Assembly (NCBI RefSeq): GCF_026250525.1
Contig: NZ_CP111052.1
Coordinates: forward strand, 124,001-188,000
Length of the DNA stretch: 64,000 bases
Direction: 5' to 3'
From: Chondrinema litorale
Lineage (GTDB): Bacteria > Bacteroidota > Bacteroidia > Cytophagales > Flammeovirgaceae
Part shown: in pieces, positions 44,377 through 53,082 of the stretch
How the letters are laid out: every line of letters starts with the position of its first letter
How positions within the stretch are numbered: position 1 is the first letter of the stretch
The notes under the pieces: generated by a model
Seen by the model: the letters and a program-made list of their open reading frames with translations, nothing else
Told to the model about the DNA's origin: nothing
The model's database searches: none
Position numbers and translations under genes: made by a program

Positions 44377-45195
44377 TTAACATTGCAAAACTTTTTTAAT
44401 GAATTTTCGATAGGCGCTGGGGTTCATATTTAAGTAAGATTTAAATACGCGATTAAAATGACTTTGATCTGTAAAACCAAGTTGATAAGTAATTTCTGTT
44501 AGCGATTTGGAAGGGTCTAGTAAAAGGGGAATTGCTTTTTTAACTTTTTGTTGCCGCATGTATTCACCAATACTCATTGAAAGATATTTGGAAGCAGCTC
44601 TTGAGATATGCACTGGATGAACCTTTAGTTCATTAGACAAATAATCTAAACTAAGTGTAGAAGAATCGTAGTGTAGCAATTCTTTTAAACCCTCTACCCA
44701 AGTTGGATTCTTTTGAGCCTCAATTTCCTTTTGAGAACTTAGGTTTTCACAAATTTGCAACAATAAAACCTCAACAGATACATCGCTGTAATTATCTGAA
44801 AGTAAAAGCTCGCGATATAAATTTGCAAAAAGAAGATGTATTTGAGGATTTTGAATAAGTTGACTACCTTCCCAAACGTCTAGCATAATTCCCTTTTTTT
44901 CGAGCCAGCTTTTCTCAAATTCCAGATGGAATCCATTTGCGTCTGGAGAATGTTTAGATCCATAGTGTGCCTCTTGCCAATTGTTAAACATGAGGCTACC
45001 AGAAGGACACAGTGTTTTAACTTTTGTATTACAGTCCATCATATTACCATGCAAAACATACATAAAATAAGGATTTTCATGGTAATGCCAATCTGTTTTA
45101 TCGGCAGTATAAGCATACTGCGACAGCAAAACCCCATTAAAGGATGTCTCTTTATTTTGATTTCCGTAATACTGTCCCTTGGTTAATATTTTCAT
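44377..45195 (-). CDS. AraC family transcriptional regulator
   Basis: A 272-residue regulator. The N-terminal cupin-like part has the HYHENPYFMYVLHG pattern of small-ligand sensors; the C-terminal double HTH (about 170-270) shows LSLDYLSNELKVHPVHISRAASKYLSMSIGEYMRQ and LTEITYQLGFTDQSHFNRVFKSYLNMNPSAYRK. It is 59 bp upstream of the serine hydrolase gene and likely co-transcribed with it, so it may regulate that operon in response to the hydrolase's substrate or product. Confidence 0.92.
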   Translation of the reverse strand: MKILTKGQYYGNQNKETSFNGVLLSQYAYTADKTDWHYHENPYFMYVLHGNMMDCNTKVKTLCPSGSLMFNNWQEAHYGSKHSPDANGFHLEFEKSWLEKKGIMLDVWEGSQLIQNPQIHLLFANLYRELLLSDNYSDVSVEVLLLQICENLSSQKEIEAQKNPTWVEGLKELLHYDSSTLSLDYLSNELKVHPVHISRAASKYLSMSIGEYMRQQKVKKAIPLLLDPSKSLTEITYQLGFTDQSHFNRVFKSYLNMNPSAYRKFIKKVLQC

Positions 45196-45403
45196 TGGTA
45201 GGTGAGTATGAGTTAGTCTGTTTGACTAAAAATAAGTAGCTATTTTAATTATTTGATTTAAAATGTGATGAAAGGACTATAATCGATATGAAGTGATTTC
45301 TTTAATTTATAGCAGAAAATAGGAGTACATGGGATAATAAATAAGATTATGAGTTGTAAATTATTTATCCTTAGGTAATCCAAATTAAGTCCATCAAGTT
45401 TAC

Positions 45404-45438
45404 AAATAACTGTAATAGTCAAGCTCTTACAGTTATTT
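45404..45438 (-). terminator. Terminator overlapping the DUF2200 stop codon
   Basis: Perfect 12-bp stem AAATAACTGTAA (45404-45415) with TTACAGTTATTT (45427-45438), 11-base loop; the arm reaches into the stop codon of the leftward gene that ends at 45437. Confidence 0.75.
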
Positions 45439-45799
45439 ATTTCCTTAGAATTTTATCCATTTTCCGTCCTTTAGCAAGTTCGTCAACTAATTTATCTAAA
45501 TATCTAACTTTTTGGGTCAAAGGATTATCAATTTCTTCAATACGGTATCCACAAATTACCCCTTTTATTAATTTTGCATTGGGGTTAAGTTCAGCTTTAT
45601 TAAAGAATGTTTCAAAAGTTGCCTTTTCACTAATTAACTGCTGTATTTGATTTTCATCGAAGCCCGTCAACCATTCTATTACATACAGTAATTCTTGTCT
45701 GGTTCGTCCTTTTTTTTCTACTTTTGTAACATAGTGAGGAAAAACAGAAGCAAAAGTCATTTTTGCAATTCGGTTATTATGTTCGTCTGTAACTTTCAT
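45437..45799 (-). CDS. DUF2200 family protein
   Basis: A 120-residue cytoplasmic protein that follows the DUF2200 pattern almost throughout: RIAKMTFASVFPHYVTKVEKKGRT, LYVIEWLTGFDENQIQQL, FFNKAELNPNAKLIKGVICGYRIEEIDNPLTQKVRYLDKLVDELAKGRKMDKILR. This is a small family common in environmental bacteria and without a known biochemical role. It stands alone, with its own terminator overlapping the stop codon. Confidence 0.88.
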   Translation of the reverse strand: MKVTDEHNNRIAKMTFASVFPHYVTKVEKKGRTRQELLYVIEWLTGFDENQIQQLISEKATFETFFNKAELNPNAKLIKGVICGYRIEEIDNPLTQKVRYLDKLVDELAKGRKMDKILRK

Positions 45800-45901
45800 T
45801 TATAATTTAATCGAGTTTAAATTCATCTACTAAATTTATAGATTTCACAAACAAATTGTATGATACTTAAATATAGTATTCAATTTACATTTAACACCTA
45901 A

Positions 45902-46033
45902 TATGTAAATCTCATTGATGAACTGGAAGTAATTACCGAGACTAACTATAATCGAGAAAACCTCATCATTGCACTTGATCGCCAGTACGAAGGTTATGAT
46001 GAAATTAACAAAGAAATGTGGTTGCTTAAATAA
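45902..46033 (+). pseudogene. 3' remnant of an unidentified gene
   Basis: An open frame of 43 codons without a start codon, reading NLIDELEVITETNY and ending DEINKEMWLLK, has clear coding character. It is preceded in frame by a TAA and followed after about 20 bp by a terminator hairpin. It looks like the tail of a lost gene. No family was recognised. Confidence 0.45.
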
Positions 46034-46053
46034 TTAATCCCTACCTTAAAAAC

Positions 46054-46081
46054 AATCAGGAGGAGGTTTCGCCTCTTGATT
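46054..46081 (+). terminator. Hairpin after the gene remnant
   Basis: AATCAGGAGG (46054-46063) pairs with the complement in GCCTCTTGATT (46071-46081) with one G-T type mismatch. It fits the terminator of the vanished gene to its left. Confidence 0.5.
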
Positions 46082-46186
46082 ATTCCTCATCAATTAAGTA
46101 AAAGTTAACTTCTTGTTATATTAAGATATCTTATTCACCTGTTATACTATTTACTGGGTATTAAGTAAAATAAATACCATTAAAAG

Positions 46187-46408
46187 GTGAATTATACTGT
46201 ACGGAAAGAAATTTTAAAAGCCAAGTTAATTGATACTGGGTGTACTAAGGCAGAGTTGGAAGAATTGTATTTCCTGATAAGTAAGTATGGCAGCTCGGAA
46301 GAGTTTAATCGAATAGCATTAGAAATATGGAAATCTAATAGAGAAAAATATTTAGATAATTCGGAATCTGAAATTTTATTAAAGGATATAAAGAAAAGGA
46401 TAAAATGA
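46187..46408 (+). CDS. Small protein resembling the N-terminal domain of FecR anti-sigma factors
   Basis: 73 residues from a GTG start at 46187. The pattern (EILKAKLIDTGCTKAELEELYFLI... EEFNRIALEIW) is like the cytoplasmic sigma-binding part of FecR proteins, e.g. residues 10-50 of the two FecR proteins in this window, but there is no membrane helix and no FecR domain. The frame then ends in a basic tail (DIKKRIK). It may be the stump of a truncated fecR or a small free-standing anti-sigma-like protein. It lies 55 bp upstream of the metallophosphoesterase gene. The match is by eye and weak. Confidence 0.4.
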   Translation: MNYTVRKEILKAKLIDTGCTKAELEELYFLISKYGSSEEFNRIALEIWKSNREKYLDNSESEILLKDIKKRIK

Positions 46409-46463
46409 TCTTATAATTGTGGAAGTTTGCAAGTGTATCTTAATACAATACATAATTACTTCG

Positions 46464-48284
46464 ATGAAAAAAATTTATTTGATCTTCTTTATTCCACTGA
46501 TTTATTGCATAAATGCTTGTACTAAAAGTGAGCAAAAACCTACTAAGCCTCAACAAATTGCCTTTTTGGCAGATGTACACCTAACCAATATTTTCGGTCA
46601 CTTGTCAGACTCAGAGTACAAAGGTATTGAAAATCCAGCCACCGGAGAATATGTAATTGCAAGAACAATGGCTTCTCAATTACATTCAACCCGCATTTTT
46701 AATGAGAACTATTTTGCTTTTATTGCAGCGTTGGATGATATCACAGAAAGAGGTATTAAACTGGTGGCTTTTCCTGGAGATTATACCGACGATGGACAGG
46801 CGGTACATGTACGTGGATTAAGAGAAATATTGAAGAAATACGAAGAGCAGTATAATATGCAGTTTATGATTACAACTGGAAATCACGATCCGGTGCGACC
46901 ATTTCATCATGAAGCTGGTAAGAGTGATTTTCTTGGAGAAGGAGGGAAAAATCAGCCAATATTTAGTAAAGCAAATATGTATCAAATTAACCCTGACACT
47001 GATTTCCCAGTAGTAGAAACTGCAGACATCGCCGAAATGGGTTACAAAGGCATTTTGGATGAATTGGGAAGCTTTGGATTTACACCCAATGAAAATTATC
47101 TCTATTGGAGCACACCGTTTTCAGATTACAATGTAGATGATTATTCTTTTGAAAAAGCTCGAAAAGCTGCCGAATTATCGAACAGGACCTACGAGGTTGC
47201 TCCTGGGTTCACCGTTCCAGATGTTACCTATTTGGTAGAGCCTGTAGAAGATATCTGGTTGTTGGCTATCGATGGAAATATCTATGTTCCTAAAGATGAA
47301 AGTGGCGATGAAAATGATCCTGATAGTTATAAGAGTCCAAGTCTGGGTTTCAACAATCTTTCTGATAACAAAGATTACCTAATTAGCTGGATTTCGAAGG
47401 TGTTTGAGCAAGCGGAAACTCGTGGTAAAACTGTAATCGCATTCAGTCATTACCCGATGGTGGATTTTAACGATGATGCTTCGCCGATACTCAAGTTATT
47501 ACTGGGTGAAAACAAGTGGCAATTAGCTCGAGTACCAGAAGAACGCATCGCAAAAGTATTTGCTGATGCTGGAATTCAAATACATGTGGCAGGACATATG
47601 CACATTAACGATACAGGAATCCGGACGAGTTCAGAAGGAAACATCTTGGTGAATATTCAAACACCTTCTTTGGCGGCATACCAACCGGGATATAAAATCC
47701 TTACTGTTCACTCAGATAATAAAATTGAAGTTGAAACAGTGAAAATTGATTCTGTACCTCGATTTAAAGAATTGTTTGCTCTCTATGAAATTGAATATGA
47801 TTTTCTGAAAAGTCTAGGTGAAGATAATCTGTGGGATCGATCGATTTTGGAAGTGGATTCTTACCACGATTTTATGCTTTGGCATTTGAAAGAGTTAGTG
47901 CGATTACGTTTTTTAAATGATTGGCCAGAACCTATAAAGAGCTTTATTACAGAAAAGAATTTGAGAGAAATTGCTGGTATTATAGATGTGGAATTACCTA
48001 ACGAGGCAGACCAATTTTTTGGCTACGATTTATTGATAGACTTCTACAAAATCCGAAATGCAGACTTACTAGCTTTAAATGATATTTCGGAAGAACAGTT
48101 AGAATTATACCAGCAGCTTATTAAGGCTTATAAAACTGTAGAATCAAAAGATGAACTAACTACTCAGCTCAAAGAATTCTTCGAAATTCTAGATCACTTT
48201 TTAAATGGCAAACCTGCTGATCATTTTATGATAGACTTGAGGCAGGGTACAGTAAAAGAATATTTAGAAACCACTAATGAGTAA
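46464..48284 (+). CDS. Calcineurin-like metallophosphoesterase, lipoprotein
   Basis: 606 residues from the ATG at 46464, chosen because it gives a lipoprotein signal (IYCINAC, Cys19); the frame is open for 15 codons upstream. The two-metal site is spelled out in order: Asp37 and His39 in LADVHL, GDYTDDG, GNHD, a His in FSHYPM and GHMH. The C-terminal 200 residues are helical and without a recognised domain. It would hydrolyse a phosphate ester or diester outside the cytoplasm, anchored to a membrane. Its own terminator follows. The substrate is unknown. Confidence 0.88.
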   Translation: MKKIYLIFFIPLIYCINACTKSEQKPTKPQQIAFLADVHLTNIFGHLSDSEYKGIENPATGEYVIARTMASQLHSTRIFNENYFAFIAALDDITERGIKLVAFPGDYTDDGQAVHVRGLREILKKYEEQYNMQFMITTGNHDPVRPFHHEAGKSDFLGEGGKNQPIFSKANMYQINPDTDFPVVETADIAEMGYKGILDELGSFGFTPNENYLYWSTPFSDYNVDDYSFEKARKAAELSNRTYEVAPGFTVPDVTYLVEPVEDIWLLAIDGNIYVPKDESGDENDPDSYKSPSLGFNNLSDNKDYLISWISKVFEQAETRGKTVIAFSHYPMVDFNDDASPILKLLLGENKWQLARVPEERIAKVFADAGIQIHVAGHMHINDTGIRTSSEGNILVNIQTPSLAAYQPGYKILTVHSDNKIEVETVKIDSVPRFKELFALYEIEYDFLKSLGEDNLWDRSILEVDSYHDFMLWHLKELVRLRFLNDWPEPIKSFITEKNLREIAGIIDVELPNEADQFFGYDLLIDFYKIRNADLLALNDISEEQLELYQQLIKAYKTVESKDELTTQLKEFFEILDHFLNGKPADHFMIDLRQGTVKEYLETTNE

Positions 48285-48297
48285 AAAAGAAAAGTTT

Positions 48298-48330
48298 GAA
48301 GGGATTGTAAAAGTCCCTTCTTCTATTTTA
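48298..48330 (+). terminator. Terminator of the metallophosphoesterase gene
   Basis: GAAGGGA (48298-48304) pairs perfectly with TCCCTTC (48314-48320), followed by TTCTATTTTA, 14 bp after the stop codon. Confidence 0.75.
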
Positions 48331-48386
48331 CTTTCAATTTCATCTTTAATGTTTTGAATATGAGCGGTATGTTTTCCTAGTTACGC

Positions 48387-49085
48387 TCAAGTACTTTTTA
48401 TTTTTTCTTCATCAATTTTATAGAATATAATTTTTTCTGTATCCCAATAATGTTTCTTTAAAAACTTCTTTAAAGATTGAAATTCTATTGGTTTAAAAGA
48501 CCCATTTTTAGAATAAAATATATCATCACGATAATATACATAATGGATTGCCCAGCCAGATTTATTAATAAAAGCAAGTAGGGCATCATTCGGAATTGTA
48601 GCCTTTAAATTTCGCTTCGGACTAGTCGAGAGTTGATGAATTTCTTTAAAATAATTAGCTAAAATCTTATCCCCTGTTTTTCTGCCAATATGTGTTGATT
48701 TTCCGAAGATATTCTGGTTAATAGCTTCATTATTATCAAAATACTTTTCAAGTGCATATGAATAACAATTTTGTGCTCCTGTCTTCATAGATAGTAGAAA
48801 ATCATCTATGTCTTCTTGTGAAGTTAATATTGTACTATCATTAAAAGATTCACGAAGTGCCCGTGTTACAGTTGTATCCATTTTTAAATTTTTATTTTGA
48901 ATACAAACCTCGATGGTGTCATTAAGCCATTGCATATGCATCACAGTTGAATTTAACTTTATTTCAATTGTATCTAATATAGAAGCATTGATAACAATTG
49001 GAGAAGTTGATGGCAAATTACTTTGGCAGTATGCTTGTGAAAAAAGGAAATAAAGTAATGCGGTAGCAAATTTTTTTTTAGGCAT
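48387..49085 (-). CDS. Secreted protein of unknown function with a possible Cys-His active site
   Basis: A 232-residue protein with a signal peptide (about 1-20, ending AYCQ). The frame is well conserved in codon character and not overlapped by another gene. The central NCYSYALEKYF and the later GWAIHYVYYRDDIFYSKNG resemble the Cys and His motifs of permuted papain-like (NlpC/P60-like) folds, where N-C-x-x-x-A carries the nucleophile. This is a weak pattern match, and no family can be named with certainty. It stands alone in reverse orientation to the gene on its left. Confidence 0.6.
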   Translation of the reverse strand: MPKKKFATALLYFLFSQAYCQSNLPSTSPIVINASILDTIEIKLNSTVMHMQWLNDTIEVCIQNKNLKMDTTVTRALRESFNDSTILTSQEDIDDFLLSMKTGAQNCYSYALEKYFDNNEAINQNIFGKSTHIGRKTGDKILANYFKEIHQLSTSPKRNLKATIPNDALLAFINKSGWAIHYVYYRDDIFYSKNGSFKPIEFQSLKKFLKKHYWDTEKIIFYKIDEEKIKST

Positions 49086-49408
49086 AACTATCTTTTTTAA
49101 AGGTATTGGATTCGCTTCTTAGAGTTAAATTATCGTTATATCTGTAAACAGAAATTATTTCAATGCAAATAGTGCGTGCTTGTAAGAATCAGTCTAGACT
49201 TTGACTCGTATATAAATATAATAGAAAAAGAGTATAATTTACTTGTATTTTGGTGGATAATACTCTTTTCTAAGCTAGAAACCTGCAATTGAATTTAAGA
49301 GATAGGCTTATTACTAACCTGCTTTTTATCAAAATTACGGATTTTGGTATTTTTAATTAGATACTTTTAGTAGTCTTTTGATTACAAGCATAAGTCCAAA
49401 TTTACACT
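49086..49408. other. Intergenic region with one hairpin
   Basis: 323 bp without a gene. A perfect 10-bp inverted repeat AAAAGAGTAT (49226-49235) and ATACTCTTTT (49260-49269), loop 24 bases, may be a late terminator for the leftward exporter operon that ends at 49409. Nothing else is seen. Confidence 0.4.
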
Positions 49409-50269
49409 TTACTTGTTGTCTTGTTTTTTATCCTGCGAAATGAGTACGCCAGATATAATTGCTGTTACAGCAGCAATTTCTACGGAAGTGGGAATTTGTT
49501 TTAAAACTATAATGCCAATTATTACAGCAGTTGCTGGTAATAAAGCTACAAATAGGGAATAAGTTGCCCGTGATAATTTACTCATTGCCAATTGGTCTAA
49601 TACATAGGGAATAACAGACGAGGAAATCCCCACACCAATTCCTGCAAGTATGGCAACAGTATTTGTAAAAGCTGGCAATGCACCTTCGATACCCAATGGC
49701 GTAATCATTACAGCAGCAAAAATCACAGAGGCACCTAAACGGTCTACTGATTTGGTTTGGGCATCTATAGAAGACAGACGGTGAGCTAAAATAATATATA
49801 CAATAAAGCAAATTGCATTGACAAAAGCCCAAAAGAATCCTTCAAGCTCACCTTCGATGCGAGCATCAGTTAAAAACCATACTCCCGTTGTAGTCAATGC
49901 CAGTGCAAATAAGTTTCGGAATGTTTTTGTTCCTGTTAAGGCTAAGAGAACTGGCCCAATAAACTCAATGGCAGCTACAGTCCCTAAAGGTAGTTTATCA
50001 ATAGCATAATAAAAGGAGTAATTCATTAAGGCAAATGTAACTCCCAATGCGATTATAAGATACCGAACTTTTATATTAACATGCATAAAAGTGTTCCAAG
50101 GTCTTCTCCAAATTGCAAATATTATGGCTGCTGAGAGTATCCTCAACCAAGCTACTCCATCTACAGAAACTCTTGTAAATAATAATACAGCAAAAGAAGG
50201 CCCAAGATAATGGAAAATGGCAGAAGCCACAAAATATAAGTGTGGAGGAATTTGATAACTCCAATTCAT
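49409..50269 (-). CDS. EamA/DMT family exporter (RhtA-like)
   Basis: A 286-residue membrane protein with ten predicted hydrophobic helices arranged as two EamA repeats (FTRVSVDGVAWLRILSAAIIFAIWRRPW in the first; LSRATYSLFVALLPATAVIIGIIVLKQIPTSVEIAAVTAIISGVLIS in the second). The sequence follows the RhtA branch, exporters of threonine, homoserine or other small metabolites across the cytoplasmic membrane. It follows the CGNR regulator gene by 26 bp and is surely co-transcribed with it, so its expression is probably controlled by that protein and its double operator. The substrate is inferred only from the family. Confidence 0.9.
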   Translation of the reverse strand: MNWSYQIPPHLYFVASAIFHYLGPSFAVLLFTRVSVDGVAWLRILSAAIIFAIWRRPWNTFMHVNIKVRYLIIALGVTFALMNYSFYYAIDKLPLGTVAAIEFIGPVLLALTGTKTFRNLFALALTTTGVWFLTDARIEGELEGFFWAFVNAICFIVYIILAHRLSSIDAQTKSVDRLGASVIFAAVMITPLGIEGALPAFTNTVAILAGIGVGISSSVIPYVLDQLAMSKLSRATYSLFVALLPATAVIIGIIVLKQIPTSVEIAAVTAIISGVLISQDKKQDNK

Positions 50270-50295
50270 AAAAAAAGCTTATTTGGGTTCGATGT

Positions 50296-50904
50296 TTATT
50301 TGCTTTTATTTCTTTTATTGAAAGCATTCACTTTATGGCGATTACCGCAATCTTCCATAGTACACCACCTTCTACGCTTATTTTTACTAGTATCAAGAAA
50401 TAACCATTGACAAGATGGGCACTTTTTAATTCTTGATAAATCTCCTCGAGTTAGTACATCAGAAGCAGATTTGAGAACAGAAAAAAGTATAAGCTCACTC
50501 GGTTTTATACCTTGTTGCCAAGACCAAATATAACCACTAGGTGAGGGTGAAAGAATTTGGTGACTATTTGCTTTTTGGGTGAGTAGGCTTAATTTGTGGA
50601 GGGCATCATTGGAAATAAAACCTTGTGTGATTTGGCTATTAAAAAGGTTATATAAAAATAATCTTGTTTTTTTTAACTGTTCAAGCTCATTATTAAAGTC
50701 TTTAGTTGAATGAAGCAATTGCCTAGATTGGTTACAATCTAAAATTCCAGTTATTTGAGCCCATTGAGCTAAGTTTTCTTCAATATCGAACCATTCGTGA
50801 GGGTGATCAGTTTCTCTCCAACTGATTGTGTTAGTAAAATCAAAACAAATCTCACCTCCAATAAGCTTATAAGTTCCTTTGTAATTTCCTGAATCCAAAT
50901 GCAT
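50296..50904 (-). CDS. CGNR zinc finger / ABATE domain regulator
   Basis: A 202-residue protein. The ABATE-like N-terminal domain spans about 10-140 (GGEICFDFTNTISWRET, then helical), and the C-terminal CGNR zinc ribbon binds through Cys162, Cys165, Cys181 and Cys186 (CPSCQWLFLDTSKNKRRRWC, then CGNRHKVNAFNKR). Such proteins are predicted stress-type transcription regulators. It is the first gene of an operon with the EamA exporter. Its start codon overlaps one arm of a repeated palindrome (TTAACC-N18-GGTTAA), which points to autoregulation. Confidence 0.9.
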   Translation of the reverse strand: MHLDSGNYKGTYKLIGGEICFDFTNTISWRETDHPHEWFDIEENLAQWAQITGILDCNQSRQLLHSTKDFNNELEQLKKTRLFLYNLFNSQITQGFISNDALHKLSLLTQKANSHQILSPSPSGYIWSWQQGIKPSELILFSVLKSASDVLTRGDLSRIKKCPSCQWLFLDTSKNKRRRWCTMEDCGNRHKVNAFNKRNKSK

Positions 50905-50983
50905 ATTTAACCTTTAAAATAAATTAAGATGGTTAAATATATAAAATACAATTAACCTATAAAAGTTAATTTAATGGTTAATT
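50903..50983 (-). promoter_or_regulatory. Double operator TTAACC-N18-GGTTAA upstream of the CGNR regulator
   Basis: Two inverted repeats of the same shape: TTAACC at 50907-50912 with GGTTAA at 50931-50936, and TTAACC at 50952-50957 with GGTTAA at 50976-50981. Each has an 18-bp gap and they lie exactly 45 bp apart. The first has extended perfect arms (ATATTTAACC / GGTTAAATAT) and touches the start codon. No other gene uses this region on that side; binding by the CGNR protein itself is inference. Confidence 0.65.
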
Positions 50984-51174
50984 TAAATAAAGATTATAGA
51001 ATTGTTTTTTGGAGGTAGTCACCAAACATAACAACTCATCAAATTAAGACTTGACTATTCAATTATTTACAATATTTCTATAATTAGTACAATCTATTCC
51101 CAAAAAGGCGTTTTTTCATGCATATAGGTATATTCTATAAATAATAGATTCCTTTTTTAAACTAAAAATTCGCT

Positions 51175-51447
51175 GTGAATAGAGAAAAATTACTGTTGTA
51201 TAAAAAAAGACTTAATGCTTGTAGCAGCTTTTATTTACTACTTTTTATTTTCAATACCTGTTCTATTGTCGCTCAAGAAGTAAATCTAGATTGGCTTAAA
51301 GCTTCTATTGGAAGTCGTTTAGATTATGCTTATTCTATGAATTTAAATACAGAAGAGAATATTTATACACCAGAATACTTTTATAGAATAACAGACTTTA
51401 ATCCAAGTAAAGATGGCATCAGTCAGGTATATATTTTATTGAGCTGA
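51175..51447 (+). pseudogene. Truncated secreted protein, SBBP-repeat-like N-terminus
   Basis: 90 codons from a GTG start. A signal peptide-like segment (to about residue 33, ending IVAQ) is followed by LDWLKASIGSRLDYAYSMNL and NIYTPEYFY, similar to the first beta-propeller-type (SBBP) repeat of long secreted Bacteroidota proteins. The frame then stops after YILLS, far short of the hundreds of residues usual for such proteins. Probably a remnant; it could also be a small secreted protein. Confidence 0.45.
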
Positions 51448-51532
51448 ATTCTTATGAGTTTTCAGCAGCTAATAAAAGTATTTAATAAGGATAATTAAAG
51501 AATAAAAAAATTAAACTCAAAGATCAAGAACT

Positions 51533-51979
51533 ATGAATTATTCAAAAAATCTATTTAGCCTGTTAGCATTTTCATTATTACTTATAATGGTTGGTTGTAA
51601 AGATGATGACGATCCAGAACCAGAAGCAGTGAGCATCACGCTCACATTAGAGTCAGCCACTTTAGATGGAAGCACAATAGATCCAGTACCAGATTATACT
51701 TTGGTGGTTACTTTTGACAAAGACGGCAACCCAGATGGTTATACAGCTTCTGGATCGGCTACTTACCAGCCAAGTATTGGTACTTCGGGTACATTCAGCA
51801 TCAACAGTACTGTTGTTACTTTTACAAGTGGCGATGATACCAGATCTGTAACCATTACAGGTGGTACATTAACTAATGAGACAACCAGTGTATCACTGCA
51901 ATGGGAACTTACCAAGATTGATGATGAAGTTTCAGCAGACGATGCCGGAACCTATGTATATAATATGACTACAAACTAA
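51533..51979 (+). CDS. Small surface-type lipoprotein of unknown function
   Basis: A 148-residue protein with a lipoprotein signal (IMVGC, Cys22) and an acidic tract after it (KDDDDPEPE), which in Bacteroidota often marks export to the cell surface. The rest is Thr/Ser-rich and predicted to be all beta, with two alternating strand blocks (VSITLTLESATLDGST, RSVTITGGTLTNETTSVSLQW). It ends just before a bidirectional terminator. No domain family was recognised; a role in surface binding or as a structural protein is possible but not shown. Confidence 0.7.
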   Translation: MNYSKNLFSLLAFSLLLIMVGCKDDDDPEPEAVSITLTLESATLDGSTIDPVPDYTLVVTFDKDGNPDGYTASGSATYQPSIGTSGTFSINSTVVTFTSGDDTRSVTITGGTLTNETTSVSLQWELTKIDDEVSADDAGTYVYNMTTN

Positions 51980-52049
51980 TATAGGATCAATATTATTGGA
52001 AATGCTTTCCTGTCTAATTACATAGATAAAGATTTAAATCCAATATTTG

Positions 52050-52076
52050 AGCCGATCTAAATTGTTTAGATCGGCT
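52050..52076. terminator. Bidirectional terminator between convergent genes
   Basis: Perfect 12-bp stem AGCCGATCTAAA (52050-52061) with TTTAGATCGGCT (52065-52076) and a 3-base loop. It lies between the stop codons of the rightward lipoprotein gene and the leftward nitrilase gene. Confidence 0.85.
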
Positions 52077-52079
52077 TAA

Positions 52080-53039
52080 TTATAACCAGCTAACCTTCTG
52101 TTCTGAATTATGTTCTTTACCAATAATATTTTTGTAAAGCTCAGGTTTTCGTGCTTTAATATATCTTGTGCCTCCGGCTTTTTGTATGGCCTCTGGCTTT
52201 AGTGTGGCAATCGCGATTTCATTTTCAAACGAGGTACATTCTGCTACAACATCTCCATAAGGGTCTATAATCATAGAATGTCCATTTTTAAGTTGGTCAT
52301 CATCCATCCCGATAGGATTCGAAAATACGGCATATATACTGTTGTCATAAGCTCTTGCAGGTAGCCATTTCATCAACCATTTTCTTCCTTTCATTCCTTC
52401 AAACTCAAGACGTAATGAAGTTGGGTCATTTTCTCTGTTCTCCCATAGTTTTGGGTCAACAAACCCTGCTCCAGGTCGGGTAGAAGGGGTGCACATTGTA
52501 ACGTGTGGCATAAAAATGACATCGGCACCCAATAACTTTGTAGCTCTTACATTCTCAATCACATTGTTGTCATAACATATTAAAATTCCACATTTCCAAC
52601 CATTTATATTAAAAACACAATATGAATTTCCTGGCTTTACATGTGGGTTAATAAAGGGATGTATTTTTCGGTATTTACCAACAATACCGTCTTTATTTAT
52701 ACATAAATGAGCTTTGTAAATGTCTCCCAAACTATCTTTTTCAAACATTCCAGTTAAGATGTGAATGTTGTATTCTTTTGCGATTTCTTGAATTTTCTTT
52801 ACTGTTGAACTTTCAGGTAAAAATTCTGCAAGATCAAATATCTCATTTCTACTCAAATTTCTAGCAAAAGTATAACCATGTATCGAGCATTCATGGAATG
52901 CAATAACATCAGCTCCCTGGACTGAAGCTTTTGAGGCCAGTTTTTTAATTGTGGCTATGTTGGCATCTTTGTTTCCACTAACATTTTCAAATTGTGCTGT
53001 AGCAACTTTAAGTTTGTGCATGTTGTTTTTTATTTTCAA
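52080..53039 (-). CDS. Carbon-nitrogen hydrolase (nitrilase superfamily)
   Basis: A 319-residue enzyme with the catalytic triad of the superfamily: Glu50 in IAFHECS, Lys125 in GKYRKIHPF, and Cys155 in GILICYDNNV. A start seven codons later (MHKLKVATAQ) is equally possible. These enzymes cleave non-peptide C-N bonds such as amides, nitriles or N-carbamoyl groups in the cytoplasm. The gene lies 43 bp after an AraC family regulator and both probably form one operon, so the regulator may sense the substrate. The exact subfamily (amidase, carbamoylase or nitrilase) is not decided by eye. Confidence 0.9.
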   Translation of the reverse strand: MKIKNNMHKLKVATAQFENVSGNKDANIATIKKLASKASVQGADVIAFHECSIHGYTFARNLSRNEIFDLAEFLPESSTVKKIQEIAKEYNIHILTGMFEKDSLGDIYKAHLCINKDGIVGKYRKIHPFINPHVKPGNSYCVFNINGWKCGILICYDNNVIENVRATKLLGADVIFMPHVTMCTPSTRPGAGFVDPKLWENRENDPTSLRLEFEGMKGRKWLMKWLPARAYDNSIYAVFSNPIGMDDDQLKNGHSMIIDPYGDVVAECTSFENEIAIATLKPEAIQKAGGTRYIKARKPELYKNIIGKEHNSEQKVSWL

Positions 53040-53082
53040 ATCTCTATGAGAATACCCTTAGATAATTGTAAAAAACCGACAT

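Noticed and set aside
46419..46463. Upstream start of the metallophosphoesterase at 46419
   Set aside because: It adds 15 residues in front of a clean lipoprotein signal; the ATG at 46464 is a better start.
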